Below, piece after piece: positions 1-8,122 of a stretch of 14,924 nt of DNA. Position 1 is the first letter of the stretch. Each line of letters opens with the position of its first letter. The DNA lies in NCBI GenBank assembly GCA_900552425.1, contig URZR01000026.1, forward strand, positions 1 through 14,924, read 5' to 3'. The position numbers and the translations under genes were made by a program. The notes beneath the pieces are model-generated. The model ran no database searches. It had not been told where the DNA came from and saw only the letters and a list, made by a program, of their open reading frames with translations. This DNA is from an uncultured Collinsella sp. GTDB taxonomy: Bacteria > Actinomycetota > Coriobacteriia > Coriobacteriales > Coriobacteriaceae.

Positions 1-1
1 A

Positions 2-24
2 GGAGGCCACTTAATGTGGCCTCC
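2..24. terminator. Perfect inverted repeat at window edge, possible terminator of an upstream gene
   Basis: Nine-base arms GGAGGCCAC (2-10) and GTGGCCTCC (16-24) flank a TTAAT loop. The stem is perfect and GC-rich, as in intrinsic terminators. No T-run follows on the + strand (GTCGTGAG), and the sequence on the other side lies outside the window, so direction and function are open. Confidence 0.45.
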
Positions 25-270
25 GTCGTGAGCAGGACTGTAGAGCAGGAAACTTCATCCGTGCCCTCCCTCGCGGGGAACCGGCGGGATAGACCGTTTC
101 AGATGGGGCTTTGATGCATGGGTGGTCTGTTGTTGTGCAAATGGGTATCATACTGTGGTTATTGCATCGACTCTGCGATGCATCGTTGTACGTTCCCGGC
201 GGTCGGTTTGCCAGAAGCGCCCCGTCGGTTGTTCCGGACCCGTTTCGAAGAAAGGAAACCACACTTACCT
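25..270 (+). other. Upstream/leader region of rnj, no clear promoter
   Basis: About 245 nt without a convincing gene. A reading frame open from 118 joins the rnj frame, but its 51 codons (Cys/Trp/Arg-rich) do not resemble the RNase J N-terminus. A hairpin with 7-bp stem TGCATCG (163-169) / CGATGCA (176-182) and a 6-nt loop lies in this stretch. I could not find a -35/-10 pair with good spacing; TATCAT at 146-151 is a possible -10 without a matching -35. Confidence 0.4.
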
Positions 271-1941
271 ATGGCAGCTAAAAAATCATCTCCCTTGAAG
301 ATCATTCCGCTCGGCGGCCTTGACGGCATCGGCAAGAACATGACGGTCTTCGAGTGCGGCGACGACATGGTGCTCGTCGACGCCGGCCTCATGTTCCCCG
401 ACGATTCCCAACCCGGTATCGACCTGGTGCTTCCCGACTACACCTATGTTCTGGAGAACGAGGAGAAGCTCCGCGGCATCATCGTCACCCACGGCCACGA
501 GGACCACACCGGTTCGCTTCCGTACTTGCTGCAGGACCTCAACAACAAGGTGCCCATCTTCTCGAGCAAGCTGACGCTTGGTTTTATCGAGGGCAAGCTC
601 TCCGAGTTCCGCATTCGCGCACCCAAGTTCCGTGAGGTCAAGGGCGGCAGCCACGTCAATCTGGGTGGCATCTCGCTCGACTTCTTCTCGATGACGCACT
701 CCATTCCGGGTGCTTTGGGCGTGTTTATTCGCACCAACCAGGGCACCGTTATGCACACGGGCGACTTTAAGCTCGACCAGACGCCCATCGACGGCGTCAC
801 GCCCGACTATGCCGCCATCAGCCGCTTTGCCAAGCAGGGCATCGACCTGCTGCTTTCCGACTCCACCAACGCCACGGTTCCGGGCTTTACCAAGTCCGAG
901 GCCGAAGTCGGCCCCAACCTGCTGCACGCCATCAAGAACGCTCCGGGCCGTGTGTTCGTCGCGTCGTTCTCGAGCCACATCCATCGTCTGCAGCAGATCT
1001 GCGACGCCGCTCGCAAGTGCGGCCGTAAGGTCGTCGTGACCGGACGTTCCATGCTCACCAACACCCGCGTGGCGCGCGAGCTGGGCTACCTCAACATCGA
1101 CGATGCCGATATCCTCGATGCCTTCGATATCGATAACCTGCCCGACGACAAGATCGTCGTCATGTGCACCGGCTCTCAGGGCGAGCCGCTGTCCGCGTTG
1201 TCCCGCATGGCCAACGGCGAGCATAAGACGCTTTCCATCCACGAGGGCGATACCGTTATCCTCTCGGCAACTCCCGTTCCCGGCAACGAGAAGGCCGTCC
1301 AACAGGTCGTCAACAGCCTGGCCAAGCTTGGTTGCGATGTTTGGGATAAGTCTCGCGCCCTCGTCCATGTCTCGGGCCACGGCAGCCAGGAGGAGCTCAA
1401 GCTCCTGATGGCTATGGCCAAGCCCACCTACTTTATGCCGGTTCACGGTGAGGCCGTGCACCTGCGGGCACACGCCCAGCTCGCCCGCAAGATGGGCCTT
1501 AAGGACGATCATATCTTTATCCTCGACAACGGTGACACGCTCGAGATGCGCGGCGGTATCGTCAAGCGCGGTACGCCCGTTGAGTCCGGCGTCGTCTATG
1601 TCGACGGTCTGCGCATCGGTGACACCGATCCCATCGTTCTGCGCGATCGCCAAAAGCTCGCCAACGACGGTATGGTCACGGCCGTAGCCATCGTCTCGCT
1701 CAAGCACAAGAAGATCGAGGCTATCGAGTTCTCGGGCCGCGGTGTTTCGTTTGCCATCGACGACCAGTTCTCCGAGGATGCCTCCGCAGCCATCATGAAG
1801 ACGATCGAGAAGGGCAAGTTTAGCTTTACCAGCAGCGGCTCCGATGCCATTCGCAAGGCCGTGCGCGATTCGCTCTCTAACTTTATCTGGAGCCGTACGC
1901 GCACCCGTCCGATGATCATTCCGGTCGTCATGGAGGTTTAG
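271..1941 (+). CDS. rnj: Ribonuclease J (metallo-beta-lactamase/beta-CASP RNase)
   Basis: 556-residue RNase J, a 5'-to-3' exo- and endoribonuclease of mRNA decay and rRNA maturation. Visible motifs are the zinc-binding HGHEDH (74-79), SMTHS with His143, HTGD with Asp165, the beta-CASP CTGSQGE (299-305), the phosphate-binding HVSGH (366-370) and the metal ligand His392 in VHGE. The remainder, about 445-556, is the RNase J C-terminal domain. Length matches the family (about 555). The ATG at 271 is chosen because MAAKKSSPLKIIPLGG is the usual N-terminus and GAAAGGAA lies upstream at 250-257; an in-frame start at 118 would add 51 residues unlike the family. First gene of a tight operon; ftsK begins one base after its stop. 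Confidence 0.96.
   Translation: MAAKKSSPLKIIPLGGLDGIGKNMTVFECGDDMVLVDAGLMFPDDSQPGIDLVLPDYTYVLENEEKLRGIIVTHGHEDHTGSLPYLLQDLNNKVPIFSSKLTLGFIEGKLSEFRIRAPKFREVKGGSHVNLGGISLDFFSMTHSIPGALGVFIRTNQGTVMHTGDFKLDQTPIDGVTPDYAAISRFAKQGIDLLLSDSTNATVPGFTKSEAEVGPNLLHAIKNAPGRVFVASFSSHIHRLQQICDAARKCGRKVVVTGRSMLTNTRVARELGYLNIDDADILDAFDIDNLPDDKIVVMCTGSQGEPLSALSRMANGEHKTLSIHEGDTVILSATPVPGNEKAVQQVVNSLAKLGCDVWDKSRALVHVSGHGSQEELKLLMAMAKPTYFMPVHGEAVHLRAHAQLARKMGLKDDHIFILDNGDTLEMRGGIVKRGTPVESGVVYVDGLRIGDTDPIVLRDRQKLANDGMVTAVAIVSLKHKKIEAIEFSGRGVSFAIDDQFSEDASAAIMKTIEKGKFSFTSSGSDAIRKAVRDSLSNFIWSRTRTRPMIIPVVMEV
1932..1936 (+). promoter_or_regulatory. Ribosome binding site that fixes the TTG start of ftsK
   Basis: GGAGG lies inside the last codons of rnj, 6 nt before TTG at 1943. 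The next in-frame Met is residue 137, after three membrane segments, so this Shine-Dalgarno settles the start. Confidence 0.75.
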
Positions 1942-1942
1942 T

Positions 1943-4717
1943 TTGGCGCGCGGATCTGCACAAAACGCCAAAGGCAATAAAGCCAACAATCAACCGGCAT
2001 CTGCTAAGGGTGCCGGTTCCCATCTCCGTGCCAATAAGGGTCACGAGGCGGAGTTCGATGAGTTCGAGCCCCTGGTCGAGCCTTCGGCCAATCGCGATAT
2101 TGCCGGCGTGGTCATTGCCGTTTTGGCGATTGCATCCTTCATTGCCGTGATTTCGCCAGCAACGGCGCCCGTGACGGCTGCTGTCGCCGGTTTCTATCAC
2201 CTCGGCTTTGGCCTGGGCGCCTACGTGTTGCCGATCGTCATCTTGCTGTTTGCCGCCACGCTCTTTTTGGGTGAGGACTCGCCGCTCAACATTCGCTCGG
2301 TTGCGGGTGGCGCCGTGGTCTTTGTGGCCATTGTCTCTATCCTTTCGCTGATGGTGCCGGGCACGAGCGATTCGTGCGACCTCATGTTTACGCCGCAGAA
2401 CCTTTCCGCGTCGGGCGGCTACATTGGCGCCTTTATCGCAAGTACCTTGCAAAACGCCCTGGGTAAACCTATTGCCATGGTTGTCTTGCTGGGACTTGTC
2501 GTCGTTGGCTTGGTCATTATCGGCTTTTCGGTGGGCGGTGTTTTGCGCTCCGCACGTGATCGTGCTGCCGATTTTGCCGAGCGTCGTCGTGCCGATGTCA
2601 ATGCGAGCCCGTGGGGCGATGAGGAGGCCCTGTCGGTTCCCGGCGCCGTCCGTCCTCACCTGAGCATTCTGCGTCAGAAGGGAACTGACGTTGCCGTGAC
2701 CACGGTCATGGGTGGCGATGTCGATGCGGTTTTGGATGACGACGAGGACGATGACCCGTTTGTCGACGTGTCCGAGGCCGTGGAGGCCGAGCGCGCCAAG
2801 ACCACACTGCTGCCGCGCCGCCATGCCAAGAAGGACAAGGTCGCACCCAAGCTCAACACGAGCGAGCCCGACCCGTCTTGGTCCGATAGCGAAATCGAGC
2901 TCACCGAGGGCGATGACGAGGAGACTCCGCTCGAGACCGCCAAGACCACCTTGCTGCCGCGTCGCCGTGTCAAGGCAGGACAGGTCACCGGACAGTTTTC
3001 GATAGAAGACGACCCGGACAAGGCTGACGAGTCAGAGCCGCCGTTTGCCGTGAATCCCGTTTCGGCAGCTCCGCAGATCCCCGACTTCCTAAAGCATCCC
3101 AAGGTTTCCGATGCTTCCTCCTCTACGGCTTCCACTGCTCCTGTTGCAGCCGGCGATGGGGGAGCGGACGGTACCACTGCCGACGCCGAGGGCGAACAAG
3201 AGGATGGCCTCAAGCTCCCGCCGCTCGAAATCCTGCACGCCAACCCGCAGTCGGCGTCCGCCGCGTCTTCTGACAAGGAGCTGGAACAGACTGCCGAGTC
3301 ATTGCAGTCCACCTTGCTTGAGTTTGGCCGTAGCGCCCGCGTTGTCGGCTGGATTGCCGGCCCCACGGTCACGACCTTTAAGCTGCAGCCCGGTGAGGGC
3401 GAGCGCGTGAGCAAGATCTCGAGCCTCGAGGACGATATCGCGCTTTCGCTTGCCGCCCAGTCGGTGCGCATCTTCGCGCCGATCCCCGGCACCTCGCTCG
3501 TTGGTATCGAGATTCCCAACCGCAAGCGCCAGAACGTCAATCTGGGCGACGTGCTGCCCTATGTGAAGGGCGGTCCGCTCGAGCTTGCTATCGGTCGCGA
3601 TGCCGAGGGCACGCCGGTTGTCGCCGACCTCGCCAAGATGCCCCACCTGCTTATCGCCGGCACCACCGGTTCGGGTAAGTCGGTCATGATCAACTCCATC
3701 ATCACGACCCTGCTCATGCGTGCCCTTCCCGAGGACGTTCGCCTGATCATGGTCGACCCCAAGCGCGTCGAGCTTGCGGGCTATAACGGCCTGCCGCATC
3801 TCTACGTGCCCGTGGTGACCGAGCCCAAGCAGGCGGCCAGTGCGCTGCAGTGGGCCGTGTCCGAGATGGAGCGTCGCCTGAAGGTCTTCGAGCGTCTCAA
3901 CGTCCGCAAGATCTCGACGTATAACGAAAAGCAGGCCGCCGGCGAGTTTGAGCATTACGATAACCCGCCGCAAAAGATGCCCTATCTGGTCATCATCATC
4001 GACGAGCTTTCGGACCTGATGATGGTCGCCGGCAAGGATGTCGAGGCCTCGATCGTCCGTATCGCCCAGTTGGGCCGTGCCGCCGGTATCCACCTTATTG
4101 TGGCTACGCAGCGCCCCAGCTCCAACGTGGTGACGGGCCTTATTAAGGCCAATATCACCAACCGTATCGCCTTTAACGTGGCTACGGGCATCGATTCCCG
4201 CGTCATTATCGACCAGATGGGCGCCGAAAAGCTTACTGGTTTGGGCGACATGCTGTTCTCCAAGGTCGACTGGGGCAAGCCCCGCCGTATCCAGGGCTGT
4301 TTTGTCTCGGACGACGAGATCAACGAGATCGTCGAGTTCGTTAAGTCGCAAAGCGAGCCCGACTACCACGAGGAGATTCTGTCTGCCGTGGCGCCTGCTT
4401 CCATGTCCATGGCTGGTGGCGGCGGCATTGTTCGCACGGGCGTAGCCGAGCCGCAAGATGACGACCCGCTTATCTGGGAAGCCGCCCATATTGTGGTGGA
4501 ATCGCAGCTGGGCTCCACATCTGGCCTGCAACGCCGCCTCAAGGTTGGCTATGCGCGTGCCGGGCGTATTATGGACATGCTGGAAGAAAAGGGTGTCGTC
4601 GGCCCGCCCGACGGTTCCAAGCCGCGCGAGGTCCTGCTGGATGAGGAGGGGCTCGCCGCGTTGGAGTCTGTCGACGCCGAGATGGCACGTGAAGATCGTG
4701 AGTTTGGAGGATTCTGA
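1943..4717 (+). CDS. ftsK: FtsK/SpoIIIE DNA translocase
   Basis: 924-residue septal, ATP-driven double-stranded DNA pump that clears chromosomes from the division site. Order: short polar N-terminus; about four membrane segments (roughly 53-72, 91-109, 118-138, 176-198); a long acidic, disordered linker (about 200-425); alpha/beta motor domain with Walker A GTTGSGKS (573-580) and Walker B ending in Asp687-Glu688; C-terminal winged-helix gamma domain (about 842-905) with the SGLQRRLKVGYARAGRIM signature, the part that reads polar DNA motifs. TTG start set by GGAGG, 1 nt after the rnj stop. The stop shares its A with the next ATG (TGATG). Oddity: AKTTLLPRR occurs twice in the linker (285-293 and 333-341). 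SpoIIIE is the sporulator name of the same family; sporulation is not implied here. Confidence 0.96.
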   Translation: MARGSAQNAKGNKANNQPASAKGAGSHLRANKGHEAEFDEFEPLVEPSANRDIAGVVIAVLAIASFIAVISPATAPVTAAVAGFYHLGFGLGAYVLPIVILLFAATLFLGEDSPLNIRSVAGGAVVFVAIVSILSLMVPGTSDSCDLMFTPQNLSASGGYIGAFIASTLQNALGKPIAMVVLLGLVVVGLVIIGFSVGGVLRSARDRAADFAERRRADVNASPWGDEEALSVPGAVRPHLSILRQKGTDVAVTTVMGGDVDAVLDDDEDDDPFVDVSEAVEAERAKTTLLPRRHAKKDKVAPKLNTSEPDPSWSDSEIELTEGDDEETPLETAKTTLLPRRRVKAGQVTGQFSIEDDPDKADESEPPFAVNPVSAAPQIPDFLKHPKVSDASSSTASTAPVAAGDGGADGTTADAEGEQEDGLKLPPLEILHANPQSASAASSDKELEQTAESLQSTLLEFGRSARVVGWIAGPTVTTFKLQPGEGERVSKISSLEDDIALSLAAQSVRIFAPIPGTSLVGIEIPNRKRQNVNLGDVLPYVKGGPLELAIGRDAEGTPVVADLAKMPHLLIAGTTGSGKSVMINSIITTLLMRALPEDVRLIMVDPKRVELAGYNGLPHLYVPVVTEPKQAASALQWAVSEMERRLKVFERLNVRKISTYNEKQAAGEFEHYDNPPQKMPYLVIIIDELSDLMMVAGKDVEASIVRIAQLGRAAGIHLIVATQRPSSNVVTGLIKANITNRIAFNVATGIDSRVIIDQMGAEKLTGLGDMLFSKVDWGKPRRIQGCFVSDDEINEIVEFVKSQSEPDYHEEILSAVAPASMSMAGGGGIVRTGVAEPQDDDPLIWEAAHIVVESQLGSTSGLQRRLKVGYARAGRIMDMLEEKGVVGPPDGSKPREVLLDEEGLAALESVDAEMAREDREFGGF

Positions 4718-6213
4718 TGGCTGCACGCTTTGGTGACATGCTGCTCGAGCAGCGTCGCCGGATGGGCCTTTCCATCCAGCAGGTCGCCAACACCATCAAA
4801 ATCAGGCCGCAGATCATCGAGTTTTTCGAGACCGGTAACTTTGCATCGATGCCCCCGCGTGGCTATGCGCAGGGGATGATTTCGAGCTACGCTCGCTTTT
4901 TGGGGCTTAACCCGCGCGAGGTCGTCAACGCTTATTTTGACGACCTCATGGCATATGAACGCGAGACTTCGCAGCAGGGCGGTCGTTTTCAAGATGCTGC
5001 CGGCTACGTTAACTCGCGTTCGTCGGTCGATAACGGACGCTTTCTGATGGTTCAGGGTGGACGCTCGACGCGGTACGGTCAGCGTCCTCCGCAGGCGGGC
5101 TATATCACCGAGACGGGCTCTAGCGAGGAGATTCGTTCTCAGCGAGATCGCTTTCGCAGTGCGCCCATGCCGGATGACCGTGCGCTTCCCGCCGCTCGCG
5201 GGTTGAGCCGTGATCCTCGCGCCGGTTACGGCGACGGTGGCTACTCCGCTCGTGGTTATCGCGGAGTTTCTGCCGGGCGTTCCCGTGGTGCTTACGCCAA
5301 CGCCGATACCACCCAGGTGACGCCGCGTCTGCGTTCGCAATCGCAGCCTTGCTGGCAGCGCTCTTCGGCGCTTCGCTCTGGCCAGCGTGACTATCAGAAC
5401 CGTGGCGAGCTTGCGCCGCGTTCGGGCCAGCGTGGCTCGCAGCGCCAAGGCGGATATCGTGGTCGTCCCGATAGCGGTCGCGCCCGCATGCCGCAGGGGA
5501 ATGGTCGTGGTGGCTCCAATCGCGCACGCAGCGGTGGACGCGCTCCCCAGAACAATGGACTCGATCCGCGTATCATCTACGCCGGCATCGGTGCCGTGGC
5601 GCTTTTGCTGATTTTGCTCATCGTGGTCCTTCTGCGTGGCTGCGGCTCTCCTGCACCCGAGTCGACGCCCGAGTCGACCGCGGCCACCAAGACGACGACC
5701 AAGAAGTTTTCCAAGAAGACCGAATCCGTTGACGAGGATGAAGGCACCGACGAGGCGACGGATTCTGCCGATTCGGACGCCGCCAAGTCGACGGCGAAAA
5801 AGGAAGAGGACGAGGTCATCAAGGTCAAGGTCTCCGTTGCCAAGGGCAAGACCGCCTGGATTGAGGTCAAGGTCGACGGTAAATCGGTCTACGGCGCCCA
5901 GGCGACCGGTCCCTTTGAACAGGAGTACACGCCTAAGTCCTCGATTGAGATCACCACGTCCAAGCCCTCCGATGTCACGGTTACCAAGAACGGCGAAAAG
6001 GTTCGCTACGACACTAAGACATCGGGTGTGGCGCGCGTGACCATTACCGTTCCCAAAAAGGAGACCACAGACTCCGAGGGCGGCGAGGGTGCCGACGGCA
6101 CCGACCCCCAGTCTACCGATGGCACCGATCCCCAGTCTACCGACGGCACCGATACTGCATCCGACGGCCAGACAGCGAACGATTCAGATGGCTATTCGTA
6201 CGACAGCTACTAA
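4717..6213 (+). CDS. RodZ-like protein: HTH_25, RG-rich linker, one TM, DUF4115-like domain
   Basis: 498 residues. An Xre/Cro-like helix-turn-helix (about 1-70; FGDMLLEQRRRMGLSIQQVA and the PRGYAQGMISSYARFLGL element) is typical of RodZ, which links MreB to the elongation machinery in rod-shaped bacteria. There follow a very long Arg/Gly/Ser/Gln-rich cytoplasmic linker (about 120-280), one membrane helix (286-306), an acidic/Lys-rich stretch (311-367), a beta-rich DUF4115-like domain (about 368-446) and a low-complexity tail with DGTDPQST repeats. The ATG overlaps the ftsK stop by one base; GGAGG at 4706-4710 gives good spacing. B. subtilis has ymfM, a RodZ homologue, at the equivalent place beside pgsA. 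No mreB is visible here, so a role with MreB is inference; it may be a diverged cell-envelope scaffold. Confidence 0.85.
   Translation: MAARFGDMLLEQRRRMGLSIQQVANTIKIRPQIIEFFETGNFASMPPRGYAQGMISSYARFLGLNPREVVNAYFDDLMAYERETSQQGGRFQDAAGYVNSRSSVDNGRFLMVQGGRSTRYGQRPPQAGYITETGSSEEIRSQRDRFRSAPMPDDRALPAARGLSRDPRAGYGDGGYSARGYRGVSAGRSRGAYANADTTQVTPRLRSQSQPCWQRSSALRSGQRDYQNRGELAPRSGQRGSQRQGGYRGRPDSGRARMPQGNGRGGSNRARSGGRAPQNNGLDPRIIYAGIGAVALLLILLIVVLLRGCGSPAPESTPESTAATKTTTKKFSKKTESVDEDEGTDEATDSADSDAAKSTAKKEEDEVIKVKVSVAKGKTAWIEVKVDGKSVYGAQATGPFEQEYTPKSSIEITTSKPSDVTVTKNGEKVRYDTKTSGVARVTITVPKKETTDSEGGEGADGTDPQSTDGTDPQSTDGTDTASDGQTANDSDGYSYDSY
6094..6153 (+). repeat. 24-bp in-frame tandem repeat (DGTDPQST) in the RodZ-like gene
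   Basis: Two full units at 6094-6117 and 6118-6141 plus a half unit at 6142-6153. They encode DGTDPQST, DGTDPQST and DGTD (residues 460-479). The two full units differ only at third codon positions, consistent with slippage or recombination. Confidence 0.85.
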
Positions 6214-6239
6214 GGCTCCCCGTACCGAAAGGAAGAACC

Positions 6240-6737
6240 ATGGCTAAAGATTCCAGCTTCGACGTTGTGTCCGAGGTCAATATGCAGGAGATCGATAACG
6301 CCTTCCAGCAGACCACCCGCGAGATCTCTCAGCGCTATGACCTCAAGGACTCCGGCGCCACCATCGAGCTTTCGAAGGGCGACAAGCTCTTTACAATCAA
6401 TGCCCCGGCCGATTTCGTCTCTAAACAGATCATCGACGTGCTGAGCTCTAAGCTCATCAAGCGCGGCATCGACCTCAAGGCTGTCTCCTGGGACGCGCCG
6501 CAGGCGGCTTCGGGCGGTACCGTGCGCGTGCTCGGCCATATCGTCGAGGGCATCGACCAGGCGACCGCCAAGAAGATTAATAAGGACATCAAGGATCAAA
6601 AGCTCAAGGTCAAGGTGACCATCGAGGCCGATAAGCTGCGCGTTACCTCGGCCTCTAAGGACGCGCTTCAGACGGTGATCCAGTTCCTGCGCGACCAGGA
6701 CTACGGTCAGCCGCTGCAGTTTACCAACTACCGCTAA
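6240..6737 (+). CDS. yajQ: YajQ family nucleotide-binding protein (UPF0234)
   Basis: 165-residue cytoplasmic protein matching the YajQ family end to end: SFDVVSEVNMQEIDNA at the start, ISQRYDLK (29-36) and the closing PLQFTNYR. Family length is about 163. Members have a ferredoxin-like double fold and bind nucleotides; in Xanthomonas a YajQ protein is a cyclic-di-GMP effector. Its role in this lineage is not known from the sequence. Start set by GAAAGGA 6 nt upstream of the ATG. It lies 26 nt after the RodZ-like gene and 26 nt before rimO, so co-transcription is likely. Confidence 0.93.
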   Translation: MAKDSSFDVVSEVNMQEIDNAFQQTTREISQRYDLKDSGATIELSKGDKLFTINAPADFVSKQIIDVLSSKLIKRGIDLKAVSWDAPQAASGGTVRVLGHIVEGIDQATAKKINKDIKDQKLKVKVTIEADKLRVTSASKDALQTVIQFLRDQDYGQPLQFTNYR

Positions 6738-6763
6738 TTTACTCGAAAGGACCGTTCTCCAAC

Positions 6764-8113
6764 ATGGATACTCCGTTGGGTTCCGTACTCTACATCACGC
6801 TTGGCTGCGCCAAGAACGAGGTCGATACCGACCGCATGCGTTCGCTGCTGACCGCTGCGGGCTACGAGGAAGCATTCGATCCGCAGGATGCCGATATCGC
6901 TATCGTCAACACGTGCTCGTTTCTTGCCTCGGCGACGTCCGAGAGCATCGAGACCACGCTCGAGCTCGCTAACGAGGTGCAGGACGGCGTTCGCGCCTGC
7001 CCCATCGTCATGTGCGGTTGCGTGCCGTCTCGCTACGGCAACGACCTGCCCGACGAGCTTCCCGAGGTCGCGGCCTTTGTGAAGGCCGATGAGGAAGATG
7101 GTATCGTCTCTGTCATCGACGACGTTCTTGGCGTGGAGCGTGAGATTGCGGCCTATATCCCGCAGGTCAAGCGTACCGTCGAGGGCGCCGTTGCCTACGT
7201 CAAGATTTCCGATGGCTGCAATCGTTTTTGCAGCTTCTGCATGATCCCCTATATTCGCGGTCGCTATCATTCGCGCAATGCCGAGAGCATTATCTCCGAG
7301 GTGCGCGACCTGGTTGCCGGCGGTGTGCGCGAGATTGCGCTGATCGGCCAGGACACGGGCATTTGGGGCACCGACTTTGCCGACGAGGACGTCGCCGAGG
7401 GCGCGCCGCGCAATCTGGCGCAGCTGCTGCGTGCCGTCGCCGAGGCTGTGCGCCCGCACAACGTCTGGGTCCGCGTGCTCTATCTGCAGCCCGAGGGCAT
7501 GACCGACGAGCTTATCGAGACGATTCGCGATACGCCTGAGGTGCTGCCTTATATCGATATCCCCGTGCAGCACTGTGACGCGCGCATCCTCAAGGCCATG
7601 CGCCGCTCCGGCTCGCGTCAGGAGCTCGAGGATCTGTTCCGCGACCTTCGCGAGCGCATCCCCGGCATCGTGATTCGCTCTACGGCCATGGTTGGCTTCC
7701 CGACCGAGACCGACGACGAGTTCCGCGATCTTATCGACTTTATGGACACCGTCGGCTTTGACTACACGAGCGTTTTTGCCTACTCGCGTGAGGAGGGCAG
7801 CCTGGCCGCCAAGATGGACGGACAGGTCGATGAGGAGGTTAAGCTCGAGCGCGCCCAGGAGGCCATGGATCTGGCCGAGTCGCTCGGTTTTGCCGCTACG
7901 GCAGCCCATGTGGGCGAGCGCGCCCAGGTGATCGTCGATGGCATCGAGGAGACTGAGGACGGCGCCGAGCTGATCGGTCACGCCTGGTTCCAGGCGCCCG
8001 ATTCCGATGGCGCGGTGCATCTGGACGCCAGCGAGGCGTCCGTGGGCGATATTCTGACCGTCGAGTTTACCGATAGCTTCTGCTATGAGCTTATCGGCCA
8101 TGTTGTGGAGTAG
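6764..8113 (+). CDS. rimO: Ribosomal protein uS12 methylthiotransferase RimO
   Basis: 449-residue radical-SAM methylthiotransferase that adds a methylthio group to a conserved Asp of ribosomal protein uS12. N-terminal MTTase domain with the [4Fe-4S] ligands Cys15 (LGCAKNEVD), Cys51 (NTCSF) and Cys86 (CGC). Radical-SAM motif Cys152-x3-Cys156-x2-Cys159 within KISDGCNRFCSFCMIP. C-terminal TRAM domain about 385-449. LGCAKN is the RimO form of the first motif, whereas the second MTTase starting at 14767 has FGCQMN, the MiaB form; this separates the two. GAAAGGA lies at 6745-6751, a long 12 nt from the ATG. Sits in the operon upstream of pgsA (9-nt gap). Confidence 0.95.
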   Translation: MDTPLGSVLYITLGCAKNEVDTDRMRSLLTAAGYEEAFDPQDADIAIVNTCSFLASATSESIETTLELANEVQDGVRACPIVMCGCVPSRYGNDLPDELPEVAAFVKADEEDGIVSVIDDVLGVEREIAAYIPQVKRTVEGAVAYVKISDGCNRFCSFCMIPYIRGRYHSRNAESIISEVRDLVAGGVREIALIGQDTGIWGTDFADEDVAEGAPRNLAQLLRAVAEAVRPHNVWVRVLYLQPEGMTDELIETIRDTPEVLPYIDIPVQHCDARILKAMRRSGSRQELEDLFRDLRERIPGIVIRSTAMVGFPTETDDEFRDLIDFMDTVGFDYTSVFAYSREEGSLAAKMDGQVDEEVKLERAQEAMDLAESLGFAATAAHVGERAQVIVDGIEETEDGAELIGHAWFQAPDSDGAVHLDASEASVGDILTVEFTDSFCYELIGHVVE

Positions 8114-8122
8114 GAGAGCATC

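Noticed and set aside
118..270. N-terminal extension of rnj by 51 codons
   Set aside because: No Shine-Dalgarno at 118, composition unlike RNase J, and the ATG at 271 has a Shine-Dalgarno-like GAAAGGAA and gives the normal family length.
286..1989. Long minus-strand open frame of 567 codons opposite rnj, and similar ones opposite ftsK (3299-4726), rimO (6734-8236), rny (11555-12676) and the ATPase gene (13248-14312)
   Set aside because: They lie fully opposite well-identified genes and arise from the GC-rich codon pattern. Their translations show no recognisable motif.
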